A DNA stretch of 19,500 nucleotides from an uncultured Clostridia bacterium (GTDB lineage: Bacteria > Bacillota > Clostridia > TANB77 > CAG-508): assembly GCA_944388645.1 (NCBI GenBank), contig CALXJO010000006.1, forward strand, positions 1 through 19,500. The letters are read 5' to 3'. A model generated the notes under the pieces. The model was not told the origin of the DNA and ran no database searches. It saw only the letters and a list, made by a program, of their open reading frames with translations. Position numbers and translations under genes: made by a program. This document shows positions 1 to 7,679 of this stretch, piece after piece. Within the stretch, counting starts at the first letter, position 1. Each line of letters opens with the position of its first letter.

Positions 1-2
1 AT

Positions 3-383
3 TTATTTTACATCTGCTTTCCATAATCCGTGTTTGTTACAATATGCATATAATGTTGAGCCTGGAACATAAGGAAATCTACATTCTGCATTTTGTTCTG
101 GAAATAGCTTAACTGTATATTCTTTATTGTCTGCAACTAAGCTTACCCATTCTATATAATGTTCTTTTTCCATAACATGATTTACTTTTACAAATATTTC
201 GTCTTCAACTTTTTCATATGTTGGAACATGTTTTTCAACTGCTGCATCTACAGAATTTGGTTTTAATACCTCCATAGGCTCTCCACAACATTGAATTTTG
301 CATCCTTCACAATTGCAATCTTCTAAAACCTTTACCATTGCTCCACATTTTTTACATTTCTTAATAATTAATTCATTATTCAT
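3..383 (-). CDS. dfx: Desulfoferrodoxin (2Fe superoxide reductase)
   Basis: Superoxide reductase reduces superoxide to hydrogen peroxide in the cytoplasm of anaerobes, with electrons usually supplied by rubredoxin. The 126-residue protein has both family domains. The N-terminal desulforedoxin-like site is C10-x2-C13 plus the adjacent pair C32-C33. The C-terminal Fe(His)4Cys site has H52 (EKHVP), H69, H75 (EHYIEW), C115 and H118 (YCNKHGLW). E50-K51 next to the first ligand are also conserved. Three further cysteines (C23, C25, C28) lie between the two halves of the first centre. The start at 383 is chosen because AAAGGAGG sits eight bases upstream; the frame stays open to 464, but that part has no ribosome site and crosses a repeat. 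The gene follows yfcE by 43 bases and may share its transcript. Confidence 0.95.
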   Translation of the reverse strand: MNNELIIKKCKKCGAMVKVLEDCNCEGCKIQCCGEPMEVLKPNSVDAAVEKHVPTYEKVEDEIFVKVNHVMEKEHYIEWVSLVADNKEYTVKLFPEQNAECRFPYVPGSTLYAYCNKHGLWKADVK

Positions 384-407
384 AATTTTTTCCTCCTTTA
401 TATTTTT

Positions 408-424
408 TCGTCCCAAATGGGCGA
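408..424. repeat. Short degenerate copy of the TTTCGCCC hairpin repeat
   Basis: The minus strand reads TCGCCCATTTGGGACGA, a six-base-pair stem with one G-T pair and a five-base loop. It looks like an internally deleted copy of the hairpins at 7618-7666 and 18231-18270. It lies between yfcE and dfx, about 25 bases before the dfx start. A weak processing or attenuation role is possible, but nothing here shows one. Confidence 0.5.
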
Positions 425-426
425 TT

Positions 427-969
427 TTAATCTTTAAAAACATATTCTTGTATTGTTTTTCCATCTACATCTTTTAATATTATTTTATTTTCTTCCAATA
501 TTATATAGCTATGTTCAGTATTACATTTTGGAAGTGATATAGAACCTGGATTTGCAAATACATAACCTTCTTTTTCTTGTATAAATCCTTGATGAATATG
601 TCCATATATTAAACAATCAAAATCTTCATATGGCCATTTTTCTATGTTGTATTTATGTCCATGTGTAAAATAAAACTTTTTACCGTTTATTTGCATTAAG
701 ATATGGTCTTCGAATTTAAATTCAGATATAGTTTCGTCGACTTCAGCATCACAATTTCCTCTAACTACGAGAAGTTTGTCTTTCATCGAGTTTAAAATAC
801 TTGCTACTTTCATAGGATTGTATTCTTGTGAAAGTTCATTTCTTGGTCCGTGATAATATAAATCTCCTAATAATACTATTTTATCTGGGTTTTCTTTTTT
901 ACATATTTCTTTTAGTCTTTCGGCATAGTAACCAGAACCGTGAATATCTGATGCAACTAATACTTTCAT
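427..969 (-). CDS. yfcE: YfcE/MJ0936-family metallophosphodiesterase
   Basis: A 180-residue calcineurin-like phosphoesterase of the YfcE type, a small cytosolic two-metal phosphodiesterase whose natural substrate is unclear. The metal ligands are in order: D8 and H10 (SDIHG), D36 (GDLYYHG), N72 (RGNCD), H103 (THGH), and H124 and H126 (YGHIH). The segment HGPRN followed by RGNCD-EVD closely resembles E. coli YfcE as I remember it. The length is normal. AAGGAG precedes the start. The start codon overlaps the stop of the upstream membrane-protein gene as ATGA, so the two are probably translationally coupled. Confidence 0.92.
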   Translation of the reverse strand: MKVLVASDIHGSGYYAERLKEICKKENPDKIVLLGDLYYHGPRNELSQEYNPMKVASILNSMKDKLLVVRGNCDAEVDETISEFKFEDHILMQINGKKFYFTHGHKYNIEKWPYEDFDCLIYGHIHQGFIQEKEGYVFANPGSISLPKCNTEHSYIILEENKIILKDVDGKTIQEYVFKD

Positions 970-1751
970 AGTTTCTTATTCTCCTTATTTTTTATGAACT
1001 TTTTGTTTTTTAAGTTTTCAGCTTTTTTTCTTCTCTCTCTATTTTGTTCTTGTACTTGTCTTTTTATTTCTTCCTTTTTTTGTTTTATTTTGATTTTTAC
1101 AGCTTCTAGTTTAGGATATGCATTTACCAATCTTCTATGCAAAATAGATTTTTGTTTTAATATTTCTTTTACTTTCTTTGTTAATTCTTCTGTATTGTCT
1201 GAATCTTTTAAAACAACTTTCTCGGCTGTCTTTATATAGGTTACTACTGTTAATGAAATCACATTGTCTATAATATACACCAAAAATAATGATATTGACA
1301 ATATGTTTAACCAATTTTCAGGTAATTTTTCCAACCCCTCTAGTATTAAAGGGTTAAATACATACATTATAAGCATTCCTAATATTCCAAAAGGAATAAT
1401 TGTTCCTAAACAGATACGTCCATTTAAATTAAATTTTCTATTACTATAATCCCACCATCTTGCTTTAAAGAGTTTTTCCATAAGATAACTTGTTATATAT
1501 TCTAATATTCCACATATTAAAATTGACATTACAAACAATGCAATTGGATCTTCTGTGTATTTTTTTAATAAAAATGTAATTAGTAAAGCTCCATAACCAT
1601 ATATTGGACAATATGGTCCTATAAGAAATCCTCTATTTATAAATCTTTTATATTGTATTAATTTACAAATTACTTCCATAAACCATCCAGCAATTGAATA
1701 AACCATGAACAGCAGGAAATAAATTCTTATATCAACTCCAAAGATTATCAT
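966..1751 (-). CDS. PF06541-family membrane protein (putative ABC transporter permease)
   Basis: An integral membrane protein of 261 residues, of the family annotated as putative ABC-transporter type IV (PF06541, CmpB-like). Family hallmarks are the first helix followed by GWFMEV (residues 22-27), then RGFLIGPYCPIYGYGA, and WWDYSNRKFNLNGRICL near residue 100. About five hydrophobic segments are followed by a tail from about residue 190 that is rich in Lys, Arg and Glu and looks coiled-coil and cytoplasmic. No ATPase partner is nearby, so transport is unproven and the substrate unknown. AAGGAG lies seven bases before the ATG. It sits 10 bases after the acetyltransferase gene and overlaps yfcE by four bases, so it is mid-operon. 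Confidence 0.85.
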   Translation of the reverse strand: MIIFGVDIRIYFLLFMVYSIAGWFMEVICKLIQYKRFINRGFLIGPYCPIYGYGALLITFLLKKYTEDPIALFVMSILICGILEYITSYLMEKLFKARWWDYSNRKFNLNGRICLGTIIPFGILGMLIMYVFNPLILEGLEKLPENWLNILSISLFLVYIIDNVISLTVVTYIKTAEKVVLKDSDNTEELTKKVKEILKQKSILHRRLVNAYPKLEAVKIKIKQKKEEIKRQVQEQNRERRKKAENLKNKKFIKNKENKKL

Positions 1752-1761
1752 AAAAATCTCC

Positions 1762-2325
1762 TTATATGTTTTTATTTCTTATATATTCCCCATTAAATTC
1801 GTCTTTTAATATATCCATTGTTATACTATCATAGTATTTTCCATTAATGTATTTACATTCTCTTCTTCTTCCACATTCTTTAAATCCACATTTTTGATAG
1901 CATTTTTGTGCTCTTTGGTTGAAGTCCATTACATCTAATTTTATACTATGTAAATTTAAATAATTAAAACCATAGTCTAATATTAATTTTATCGCTTCTG
2001 TTCCATAACCTTGGTTTCTGTAATTTCCATCTCCAATAAAAATGCCTAGTATTGCATCTCTGTTTATTAAATCAATGTGCTCTAATGATATTGTTCCTAT
2101 TAATTTATCTTCTTCTAATGTTACTATGCAAAATGATGCCATATCTTTTTTGCTTCTGTTTTCTAAATATTCTTGTTCATTTAGAGTTGTTGTTATATAA
2201 CCACTTCTTCCAATATAATCTGTTGTTTGAAAATCATTTAGCCATTGTGTAAATAATTCTACATCTTCTGCACTAGTTGGAGATAAGTATAATCTGTCTC
2301 CTACTATTTTCTTAAAATATTTCAT
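1762..2325 (-). CDS. GNAT-family N-acetyltransferase (RimJ/RimL-like)
   Basis: A 187-residue GNAT acetyltransferase of the Acetyltransf_3 type. It would transfer an acetyl group from acetyl-CoA to an amine; the acceptor cannot be read from the sequence. The acetyl-CoA loop is RNQGYGTEA (residues 103-111), after a beta strand with the LGIFIGDG pattern. The segment HSIKLDVMDFNQRAQKCYQKCGF is the usual C-terminal part of the fold, where an asparagine precedes the helix ending in GF. AGGAGGAGG precedes the start. It is the first gene of the likely operon running to dfx. I saw no convincing promoter in the AT-rich 2326-2450 stretch; a TATAAT-like box exists there without a good -35. Confidence 0.88.
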   Translation of the reverse strand: MKYFKKIVGDRLYLSPTSAEDVELFTQWLNDFQTTDYIGRSGYITTTLNEQEYLENRSKKDMASFCIVTLEEDKLIGTISLEHIDLINRDAILGIFIGDGNYRNQGYGTEAIKLILDYGFNYLNLHSIKLDVMDFNQRAQKCYQKCGFKECGRRRECKYINGKYYDSITMDILKDEFNGEYIRNKNI

Positions 2326-2455
2326 TTATTATTCCTCCTCCTATTAATTTTTTATTATTTTAACATTATATTTTTTTATTTTCTACAGAATTTTTAAATT
2401 TATATACTTGTTTAATTTTTTAGTTAAAATAATTATTCTTGGTTCAAAATAAAAC

Positions 2456-2497
2456 GACGAATGAAGCGCCAATAATTATTTAGCATCTTCATTCGTC
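2456..2497 (-). terminator. Intrinsic terminator of the 79-residue gene
   Basis: A perfect 11-base-pair stem, GACGAATGAAG (2456-2466) with CTTCATTCGTC (2487-2497). On the minus strand it is followed by GTTTTATTTT. It begins ten bases after the stop of the gene at 2507. Confidence 0.85.
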
Positions 2498-2506
2498 ATT
2501 GCTGAA

Positions 2507-2746
2507 TCACCCTTCCTCAAGCAACCATTTTCTAAACCGGCTGTTTTGCTCATATGACATATCGTCTTGCTGGATTTCTATGTCTTTCCAAAAGCCTTTG
2601 ATAAATTTGCCTTCCAAGTTCCAGCCACCTGGAATCCAAATTTTCTTTTTGCCATCATTTGAAACTGCCGTGTAAGTAGGATACGTTTTGTAAAGCTTAT
2701 AGCCTGCTGGTGGTTTTGGTACTACATAGTTTTTACTTTTGGCCAT
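2507..2746 (-). CDS. Small basic protein of unknown function, 79 residues
   Basis: I do not recognise this protein. It starts MAKSKNYVVPKPPAGYKLYK, is rich in Lys, Tyr, Trp and Pro, has the segment KKIWIPGGWNLEGKFIKGFW near residues 34-53, and ends in a charged tail. No membrane segment or signal peptide is seen. The start at 2746 is chosen because GAGGAGGAG lies a proper distance upstream and the promoter at 2823-2851 rules out the longer frame open to 2851. It is a self-contained unit with its own promoter and terminator. Base composition and codon use differ from the neighbours: it is visibly richer in G and C and uses CGG at codon 70 (2537-2539). That suggests foreign origin. If CGG shifted the frame here too, the protein would end 20 codons later, inside the terminator loop. 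Confidence 0.75.
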   Translation of the reverse strand: MAKSKNYVVPKPPAGYKLYKTYPTYTAVSNDGKKKIWIPGGWNLEGKFIKGFWKDIEIQQDDMSYEQNSRFRKWLLEEG

Positions 2747-2749
2747 ATT

Positions 2750-2770
2750 GTGACTCCTCCTCTTTGTCAC
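2750..2770 (-). promoter_or_regulatory. Hairpin presenting the ribosome binding site
   Basis: GTGAC (2770-2766) and GTCAC (2754-2750) form a five-base-pair stem around the loop AAAGAGGAGGA, which holds the ribosome binding site of the 79-residue gene. It could modulate translation initiation, but the stem is short and may be chance. Confidence 0.4.
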
Positions 2771-2822
2771 GTGTCGTCCAAGGGGCTTATAATAAAACAG
2801 TCTTCTACAACTGATAAAATCT

Positions 2823-2851
2823 ATTATACTACTATTTCTTTGCTTTTTCAA
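2823..2851 (-). promoter_or_regulatory. Sigma-A promoter of the 79-residue gene
   Basis: On the minus strand, TTGAAA at 2851-2846, a 17-base spacer, and the consensus TATAAT at 2828-2823. The expected transcript start near 2816 leaves a leader of about 70 bases before the ATG at 2746. Confidence 0.8.
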
Positions 2852-2871
2852 GTTCTACTTTCAACATAAAA

Positions 2872-2895
2872 AATACATGGATTTCTCCATGTATT
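2872..2895 (-). terminator. Intrinsic terminator of the HU gene
   Basis: A perfect nine-base-pair stem, AATACATGG with CCATGTATT, around the six-base loop ATTTCT (plus strand). It lies 32 bases after the HU stop, and on the minus strand the last TT of the stem runs into TTTTATG. Confidence 0.8.
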
Positions 2896-2927
2896 CATAT
2901 GAATTCATATTTTATATATTAATTCAA

Positions 2928-3206
2928 TTATTTTTTATTAACTAAATCTTTTAATGCTTTTCCAGCTTTGAATACTGGTGCTTTTGATGCAGGTATTTTG
3001 ATTTCTTCTTTAGTTTGTGGATTTCTTCCCTTTCTAGCTGCTCTTTTTCTAACTTCGAAAGATCCGAATCCTACTAATTGAACTTTGTCTCCTTTAACTA
3101 ATGCTTCTGTTACAGCGTCAACAAATGCATTTAATGTTGCTTCTGCATCTTTCTTTGTGCTTCCTGTTTTAGCAGCCATTGCTGCGATTAAATCAGATTT
3201 GTTCAT
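2928..3206 (-). CDS. hup: HU-family nucleoid DNA-binding protein
   Basis: HU is a dimeric histone-like protein that bends and compacts DNA. The 92-residue product is full length: helical N-terminal half (MNKSDLIAAMAAKTGSTKKD), the body signature VQLVGFGSFEVRKRAARKGRNPQTKE, the proline-tipped DNA-binding arm around IKIPASKAPVFKAGKALKDLV, and a lysine-rich end. TAGGAGGTAA precedes the ATG. The leader holds an inverted repeat, GTAGATG (3239-3245) with CATCTAC (3261-3267), a candidate operator or leader hairpin. The gene is monocistronic, with its own terminator at 2872-2895. HU and IHF-type paralogues cannot be told apart with certainty from sequence alone, but the phylum favours HU. Confidence 0.96.
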   Translation of the reverse strand: MNKSDLIAAMAAKTGSTKKDAEATLNAFVDAVTEALVKGDKVQLVGFGSFEVRKRAARKGRNPQTKEEIKIPASKAPVFKAGKALKDLVNKK

Positions 3207-3461
3207 TTAAAATTACCTCCTAATTAAGATTGAAATATGTAGATGAATTATTGATTTATGCATCTACTAATAACATTATTCGCCAATCTTTGCTAAAATC
3301 CTTCTTTTTTTCAAGTTTTTTTGTTAGAACCTTTACAGCTGTAAGACATTTCAAAATTCAGGTCCGAAAACCCAGTATTTAAGCCAGTTACAGGTTACAC
3401 GCTTATTTACATTTTTTTGTAAAAATTTCAGTATTTGTTTTTAAATTTTTAAAATTTTTTA
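3207..3461. other. Noncoding region between the flippase gene and HU
   Basis: I find no gene in this AT-rich stretch. It holds the HU leader with its 7-base inverted repeat (3239-3267), a perfect 12-base palindrome TTACAGCTGTAA at 3333-3344, and a long A/T-rich end after the flippase stop (3420-3461) without a clear stem-loop terminator. The palindrome is a possible regulator site. Confidence 0.5.
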
Positions 3462-5079
3462 TTATTTTTCTATAAATTTAAGTAGTTTTGCGCCGAAAGG
3501 AATCATGTATATTTCATTTTTATCAAATACTCTTAATAGTAATATAAAGATTGCATATACAAAGATTGCTGTAATAATTGCTAGTATTATAGCCAATTTT
3601 TCTACAAATATGCATAATAACCATTCATATACTAAATAAGATATTATTCCCATAAATATTACTGCAATTATTGGTTTAATAACAAACTTTGTTATTTTAA
3701 ATTCAAATTTTATGTGCTTTCTTAATATATATGTACTAATTAGCATAGAAACTATATGGCATACTAAAGTTCCAAAAGCAGCACCTGCTACACCACCTAA
3801 TATAAATGTATCTGGATTTATTTTTACAAATGTTAAATTTATTATAAGTTTTAATACTACTCCGGGCCAAAAGTGATAGAATTGGAACATAAGTCTTACC
3901 CAGTCCTTGCAATGCCCCTGTTACAGTTTGTTCAATTGTAACAAATATTATAGACATTGCACTTATTTGGAATATAAATGCTCCAGAACTTGCATTTGGA
4001 AATAATAGTTTTAATATAGGCTCCGCATATATAATCATTCCCACACTACAAGGTAATCCTATTAATATTGTTACAAGAAGTGAAAAAGAAATTCGTTTTC
4101 TTGCACTTTCCATGTTTTTGCTTGCCTTGGCTGATGCAATTGCTGGAACTAGAGCAGTAGCAAAGGCTATGTTAAACGAGAAAGGAAATGTTACTAATGT
4201 TTCTACTTTTCCACTTAAAATTCCATATTGTATTTGAGCTTCTTCTTCAGAAAGAAATGTCTTTAGACTTCTTACAACAGTCATAGAATCTATATTTTTA
4301 TTTAACGCTCCTAATACTGCACTTATTGTCATAGGCATTGCTATAATAATAATGTTCTTTAAAATCTGCCTATTAGTCATTCCTCTTATTCTTCTCTTAT
4401 TATAATTATTATATTTTCCTTCCTTTATATATAATGAAGTTAAATATATAAAGCTAATAAATGTAGCAATTGTAGTAGCTAAATTAGATGCAGCCGCCAT
4501 TATTGCTGTTTTATCTTTTGCTGTACCAAAAAGATAACAAATTACTTCAACTAATAAAATACTAAGACTCATTTTAGAAAGTTGTTCAACCGTTTGTGAT
4601 GCAGCCATTGGTCTCATGTTTTGATAGCCATTAAAATAACCTCTATATACAGAAATTAATGAAACAAAAAATATCGAAGGTGCAAGACACATAAGGGTTA
4701 GTTCTGCCTCTGGTATAGCCAAAACATAATTTGCTAAATAATGTGCATTAAAAAATAAAAATGCAGAACTTGCAAATCCTATTATCGAAAAGAAGGCAAA
4801 AGCTACCTTAAATATTTTATTTGCGCCTCTTTCATCTCCAATTGATAATCTCTCTGAAATTAGCTTAGAAACAGCATTCGGAACTCCTACAGAAGATATA
4901 GTAAGTAGCAAAGCATATATATGAAATCCACTACTTGAAATTGCATTTCCTGCATCACCATAGCCTTCTTTATTTGTTAAATAAAGCTTATATGCCAGTC
5001 CTAATACTTTAATTAAAACTTGTGAAAACATTAAAGTAATAATTCCTTGCATAAAACTCTGCTTTCTATTATTTCTCAT
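3462..5079 (-). CDS. SpoVB/MurJ-like lipid flippase, interrupted by a +1 frameshift
   Basis: A polytopic polysaccharide-exporter (MOP/MATE fold) protein of the SpoVB or MurJ-like type, which flips lipid-linked cell wall precursors across the membrane. Recognition rests on the first helix region after QSFMQGIITL, the GYFNGYQNMRPMAASQTVEQ block, GALQGLGKTYVPIL, and after the break GAAFGTLVCHIVSMLI. The first frame covers residues 1-405 and the second gives 133 more, 538 in all, the usual family length with about 14 helices. The frames join at 3862-3864, where the first frame reads GCC-CGG-AGT and the family pattern resumes as GGA-GTA-GTA (A-G-V-V-L-K). Without a shift the product would be truncated with an unrelated tail ending at 3736. 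Start at 5079: GGAGG lies five bases upstream. It is divergent from the coupling ATPase gene. It may be a pseudogene, a recoded gene or a read error; see findings. Confidence 0.85.
3859..3870 (-). other. +1 frameshift site (CGG-AGT) in the flippase gene
   Basis: The minus strand reads TTG-GCC-CGG-AGT in the first frame. Skipping one C gives GCC-GGA-GTA, which restores the conserved protein. CGG (3864-3862) is codon 406 and the only in-frame CGG of this gene. Confidence 0.8.
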
Positions 5080-5145
5080 TAATTCCTCCAAAATCTATTT
5101 ATAAAAATATATTCTTAATATTCATAGGTATTACAAAGTTTTTTA

Positions 5146-5184
5146 TTTAGCCCATAAGCTGGCTTTCTTTTTTTGGCGAAATTT
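5146..5184 (+). repeat. Degenerate copy of the TTTCGCCC hairpin repeat
   Basis: It begins TTTAGCCCA and ends TTTTTTGGCGAAATTT, matching the ends and length of the repeat at 7625-7662 (begins TTTCGCCCAA, ends TTGGGCGAAATTT), with a diverged middle. Together the two copies bracket the coupling ATPase gene. Confidence 0.55.
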
Positions 5185-5217
5185 ATCATATTTTTTGAAA
5201 AAAATTGTTCTAAACTC

Positions 5218-5246
5218 TTGTATTTTTCCCGATTTTATAAGATAAT
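5218..5246 (+). promoter_or_regulatory. Probable promoter of the coupling ATPase gene
   Basis: TTGTAT (5218-5223), a 17-base spacer and GATAAT (5241-5246), 38 bases before the chosen GTG start. Confidence 0.55.
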
Positions 5247-5283
5247 ATATAAAGTAAATAAATTGAAAGTGGTGAATTCTTAC

Positions 5284-7618
5284 GTGAAGGTAATAGATAA
5301 ATTTTTGAAGTATCTAAAAACAGATAGAAATACATTTTTAACTTATATATTAACTTTACTTACTGCTTATATTGTAGTAGACAGAGTTGTAGAGATGCTA
5401 ATGATGATATTTACAGGAATGTCTGTATCATATTGGGGACCAATAGTTTATACATTAGCTCTTGCTTGTCCCGTTTTTGCTTATCTATTTTCTGGCTCTT
5501 CAAAATTTGCAGATAGTGATGATACAAAATTAAAATTATTTGATGTTTATATAGTTAGTTTATACATAATAATAGTTTCAATGTTTACTCAATGGATTAA
5601 TCAATTGGGATGGTTACTACTACTTTCTGTACCAAACTTTCCATATATAGCAAGTAACTTTTTCAATCTAATTCAACCAGCGTTTTCTTCAATAGCAATA
5701 TATATACCTTTAACAACATTTTATCCTGTTATTAAGTGGTTACATGGAACTATTCATGATACACAAAAAATTACAGAATCTATCGCAGAATATGGTGGTA
5801 TAAACTTAGCTGATAAATCTGGTTCTTGGGGACCATATACATGTGAAATGAGTATTGGTACTGATAAAGAATCTGGTAAAAGTGTAAAAATTGCTGAAGA
5901 AAAGAGATTTTACCCAACTTTAGTTTGCCGGAGTTTCTGGTGCTGGTAAAACATCACTTATTTTTGAACCTATGATTGCAAAAGATTTAGATAAGAAATA
6001 CTTCTTTAAAGAAATATCTAAAGAAATGGGATTTACAGCATTAAAAACAGGAATTGCTACTCTAGATTCTCCTTATTCAAATGATTATATTAATGAGAAT
6101 TTTAGCTTGAATATGCTTATACCTAAAGAGAATAAAATAAAATTATATGATGCATATATGAAGAAAATGATTTTGACAGGAACTGGAGAAAAATATATTT
6201 ATAGAGGTTTAGGCTTAACTTACTTATCTCCTGACATCGAATCAGTTAATAAAATGGAGAAAGTTGCAAATGCTTATAAATTGAAAGTAAATATAATTGA
6301 TCCTAATAATCCAAATTCAATTGGCTTAAATCCATTTGTATATGATGATCCAATTCAAACAGCAATTGCTATTTCAACAGTTTTAAAAGGACTATATTCT
6401 TCTTCTGCTCCTGATATGACACTTGCTTATAGAGAAAATGCTGCAAATCAGGCTATTGAAAATATAGTAATTTTATTAAAAGAAATGTATCCTATATTAC
6501 ATGATGGTGATTTACCAAACTTAGAGGATCTTCAAAATTGTTTAATAGATTTTTCTTTAGTAGAAAATATGTGTGAAGCTCTAAAACAGGATGAAGAATT
6601 AGCAGAGAAATATTCTGCACTTATTAGTTATTTGGAAAGAAACTTCTATCATAATGCACCAAACAAAACAGATATGGAAAGTTTCGTTTCAATGGCAACA
6701 TCTCAATTAGATTCATTATTGAGATATCCAGGTGTTAAAAATATTCTATGTAATAGAACAAATAATGTAAATTATGATAATGCATTAAAAAATGGTGAAA
6801 TTACATTTGTTTGTACAAGACGTGGTGATTTAGGACCAGCAATTCATACAGCTTTTGGATTATTCTTTATATTATTAATGCAATATTCAGTACTTAGAAG
6901 ACCTGGTACGGAAAAAGATAGAATACCACATTTCTTCTATATTGATGAGTTTGCAGATTTTATTTGTGATCCAACAGATTCATTGTTTACTTTATATAGA
7001 AAGTATAAAGTTTCAACAATTATCTCGACACAAAACTTAGCACAATTAGACGGTAAAGATAAAAAACATAGACAAATAATTACATCTAACTGCTCTAACA
7101 AAGTAGTATTTGGTAATAACTCACCAGAAGATAATGAATGGTGGTCTAAAGAAATTGGTGATAAGAGAGAATGGCAATTCAAATATGCTTACCAATCAGA
7201 TAAAGGAGAATATGACCCTAAACTTACAGATATTAAATTTGGTAATAAGACTAAATATGAACCAGGAAAAATACAATCACTTAAATTTAAACAATGTTTC
7301 TATAAATTTAGAAATATGTCTGGAAAAAGTGATACTGGTATTGCAAACTTAAGTTTCTTATCAGCATCTTATACACAACCAAAAACAGTAAAAGAATATC
7401 CTTTTGATAGATTCAGTTCTTCAACTTCAGTTAATACTAATGATGAAGACAATCCTAAGAGAAGAAGAAATCCTTTACAAAATTATCATTTTAAAGATGA
7501 TGTACAAGATGAAATCGACCCAATAAAAACAGATAATTCAGATTCTAACTTTTTATTAGACAACCAAGATGCAATAGTATTTAATTTTAAGAAAAAGAAA
7601 AATGAAGATAATAACTAA
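5284..7618 (+). CDS. VirD4/TraG-like type IV coupling ATPase, interrupted by a +1 frameshift
   Basis: Coupling proteins are hexameric inner-membrane ATPases that deliver DNA or protein to type IV secretion channels. The N-terminal part has about four membrane segments (roughly residues 18-42, 50-70, 85-107, 135-155). Then come the Walker A loop GVSGAGKT (216-223), Walker B FFYIDEF with D554-E555, and downstream TIISTQNLAQLDG as in VirD4/TraG proteins. The tail is highly charged and low-complexity. The GTG start at 5284 is chosen because GGTGA of an extended ribosome site lies upstream; TTG at 5263 is possible. The first frame ends at TAA 5947-5949 just after entering the Walker A codons wrongly. 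Skipping one base at CGG 5929-5931 gives a continuous 777-residue protein. It stands alone on the plus strand; no relaxase or other transfer gene is visible, but the convergent neighbour is a replication-relaxation-like protein. Confidence 0.85.
5926..5934 (+). other. +1 frameshift site (CGG-AGT) in the coupling ATPase gene
   Basis: The first frame reads GTT-TGC-CGG-AGT-TTC-TGG and stops five codons after CGG. Skipping one base gives GGA-GTT-TCT-GGT-GCT-GGT-AAA-ACA, the Walker A motif. CGG is codon 216 and the only in-frame CGG in the gene. The residue before the glycine is Cys if C5929 is skipped, or Ala if T5926 is skipped. Confidence 0.85.
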
Positions 7619-7666
7619 TAAAAATTTCGCCCAAGAGGGACGGTCCTTTTTGGGCGAAATTTTTAT
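7618..7666. terminator. Bidirectional terminator made from the TTTCGCCC repeat
   Basis: A perfect 17-base-pair stem (7618-7634 with 7650-7666), core AAATTTCGCCCAA and TTGGGCGAAATTT, with a 15-base loop containing GAGGGACGGTCC. It begins at the last base of the coupling ATPase stop and lies 13 bases from the end of the convergent gene at 7680, so it can end both transcripts. The loop and stem match the copy at 18231-18270 in inverted orientation. Confidence 0.85.
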
Positions 7667-7679
7667 ATTCTCAGGAAAA

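Noticed and set aside
966..969. Frameshift between the PF06541 gene and yfcE.
   Set aside because: The ATGA overlap is an ordinary stop-start overlap; both proteins are complete.
2747..2851. N-terminal extension of the 79-residue gene (open frame to 2851).
   Set aside because: It would include the promoter at 2823-2851 and lacks a ribosome site; the ATG at 2746 has GAGGAGGAG.
3333..3344. Palindrome TTACAGCTGTAA as a named operator.
   Set aside because: It is perfect, but I cannot link it to a known regulator and a single 12-base palindrome is weak evidence.
3736..3861. C-terminal tail of the flippase in the unshifted frame.
   Set aside because: The last about 40 residues are unrelated to the family, while the other frame continues its conserved pattern.
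5932..5949. Natural end of a short 222-residue membrane protein before the ATPase domain.
   Set aside because: The shift falls immediately before the Walker A motif and the second frame has no start or ribosome site there, so a single interrupted gene is more likely.
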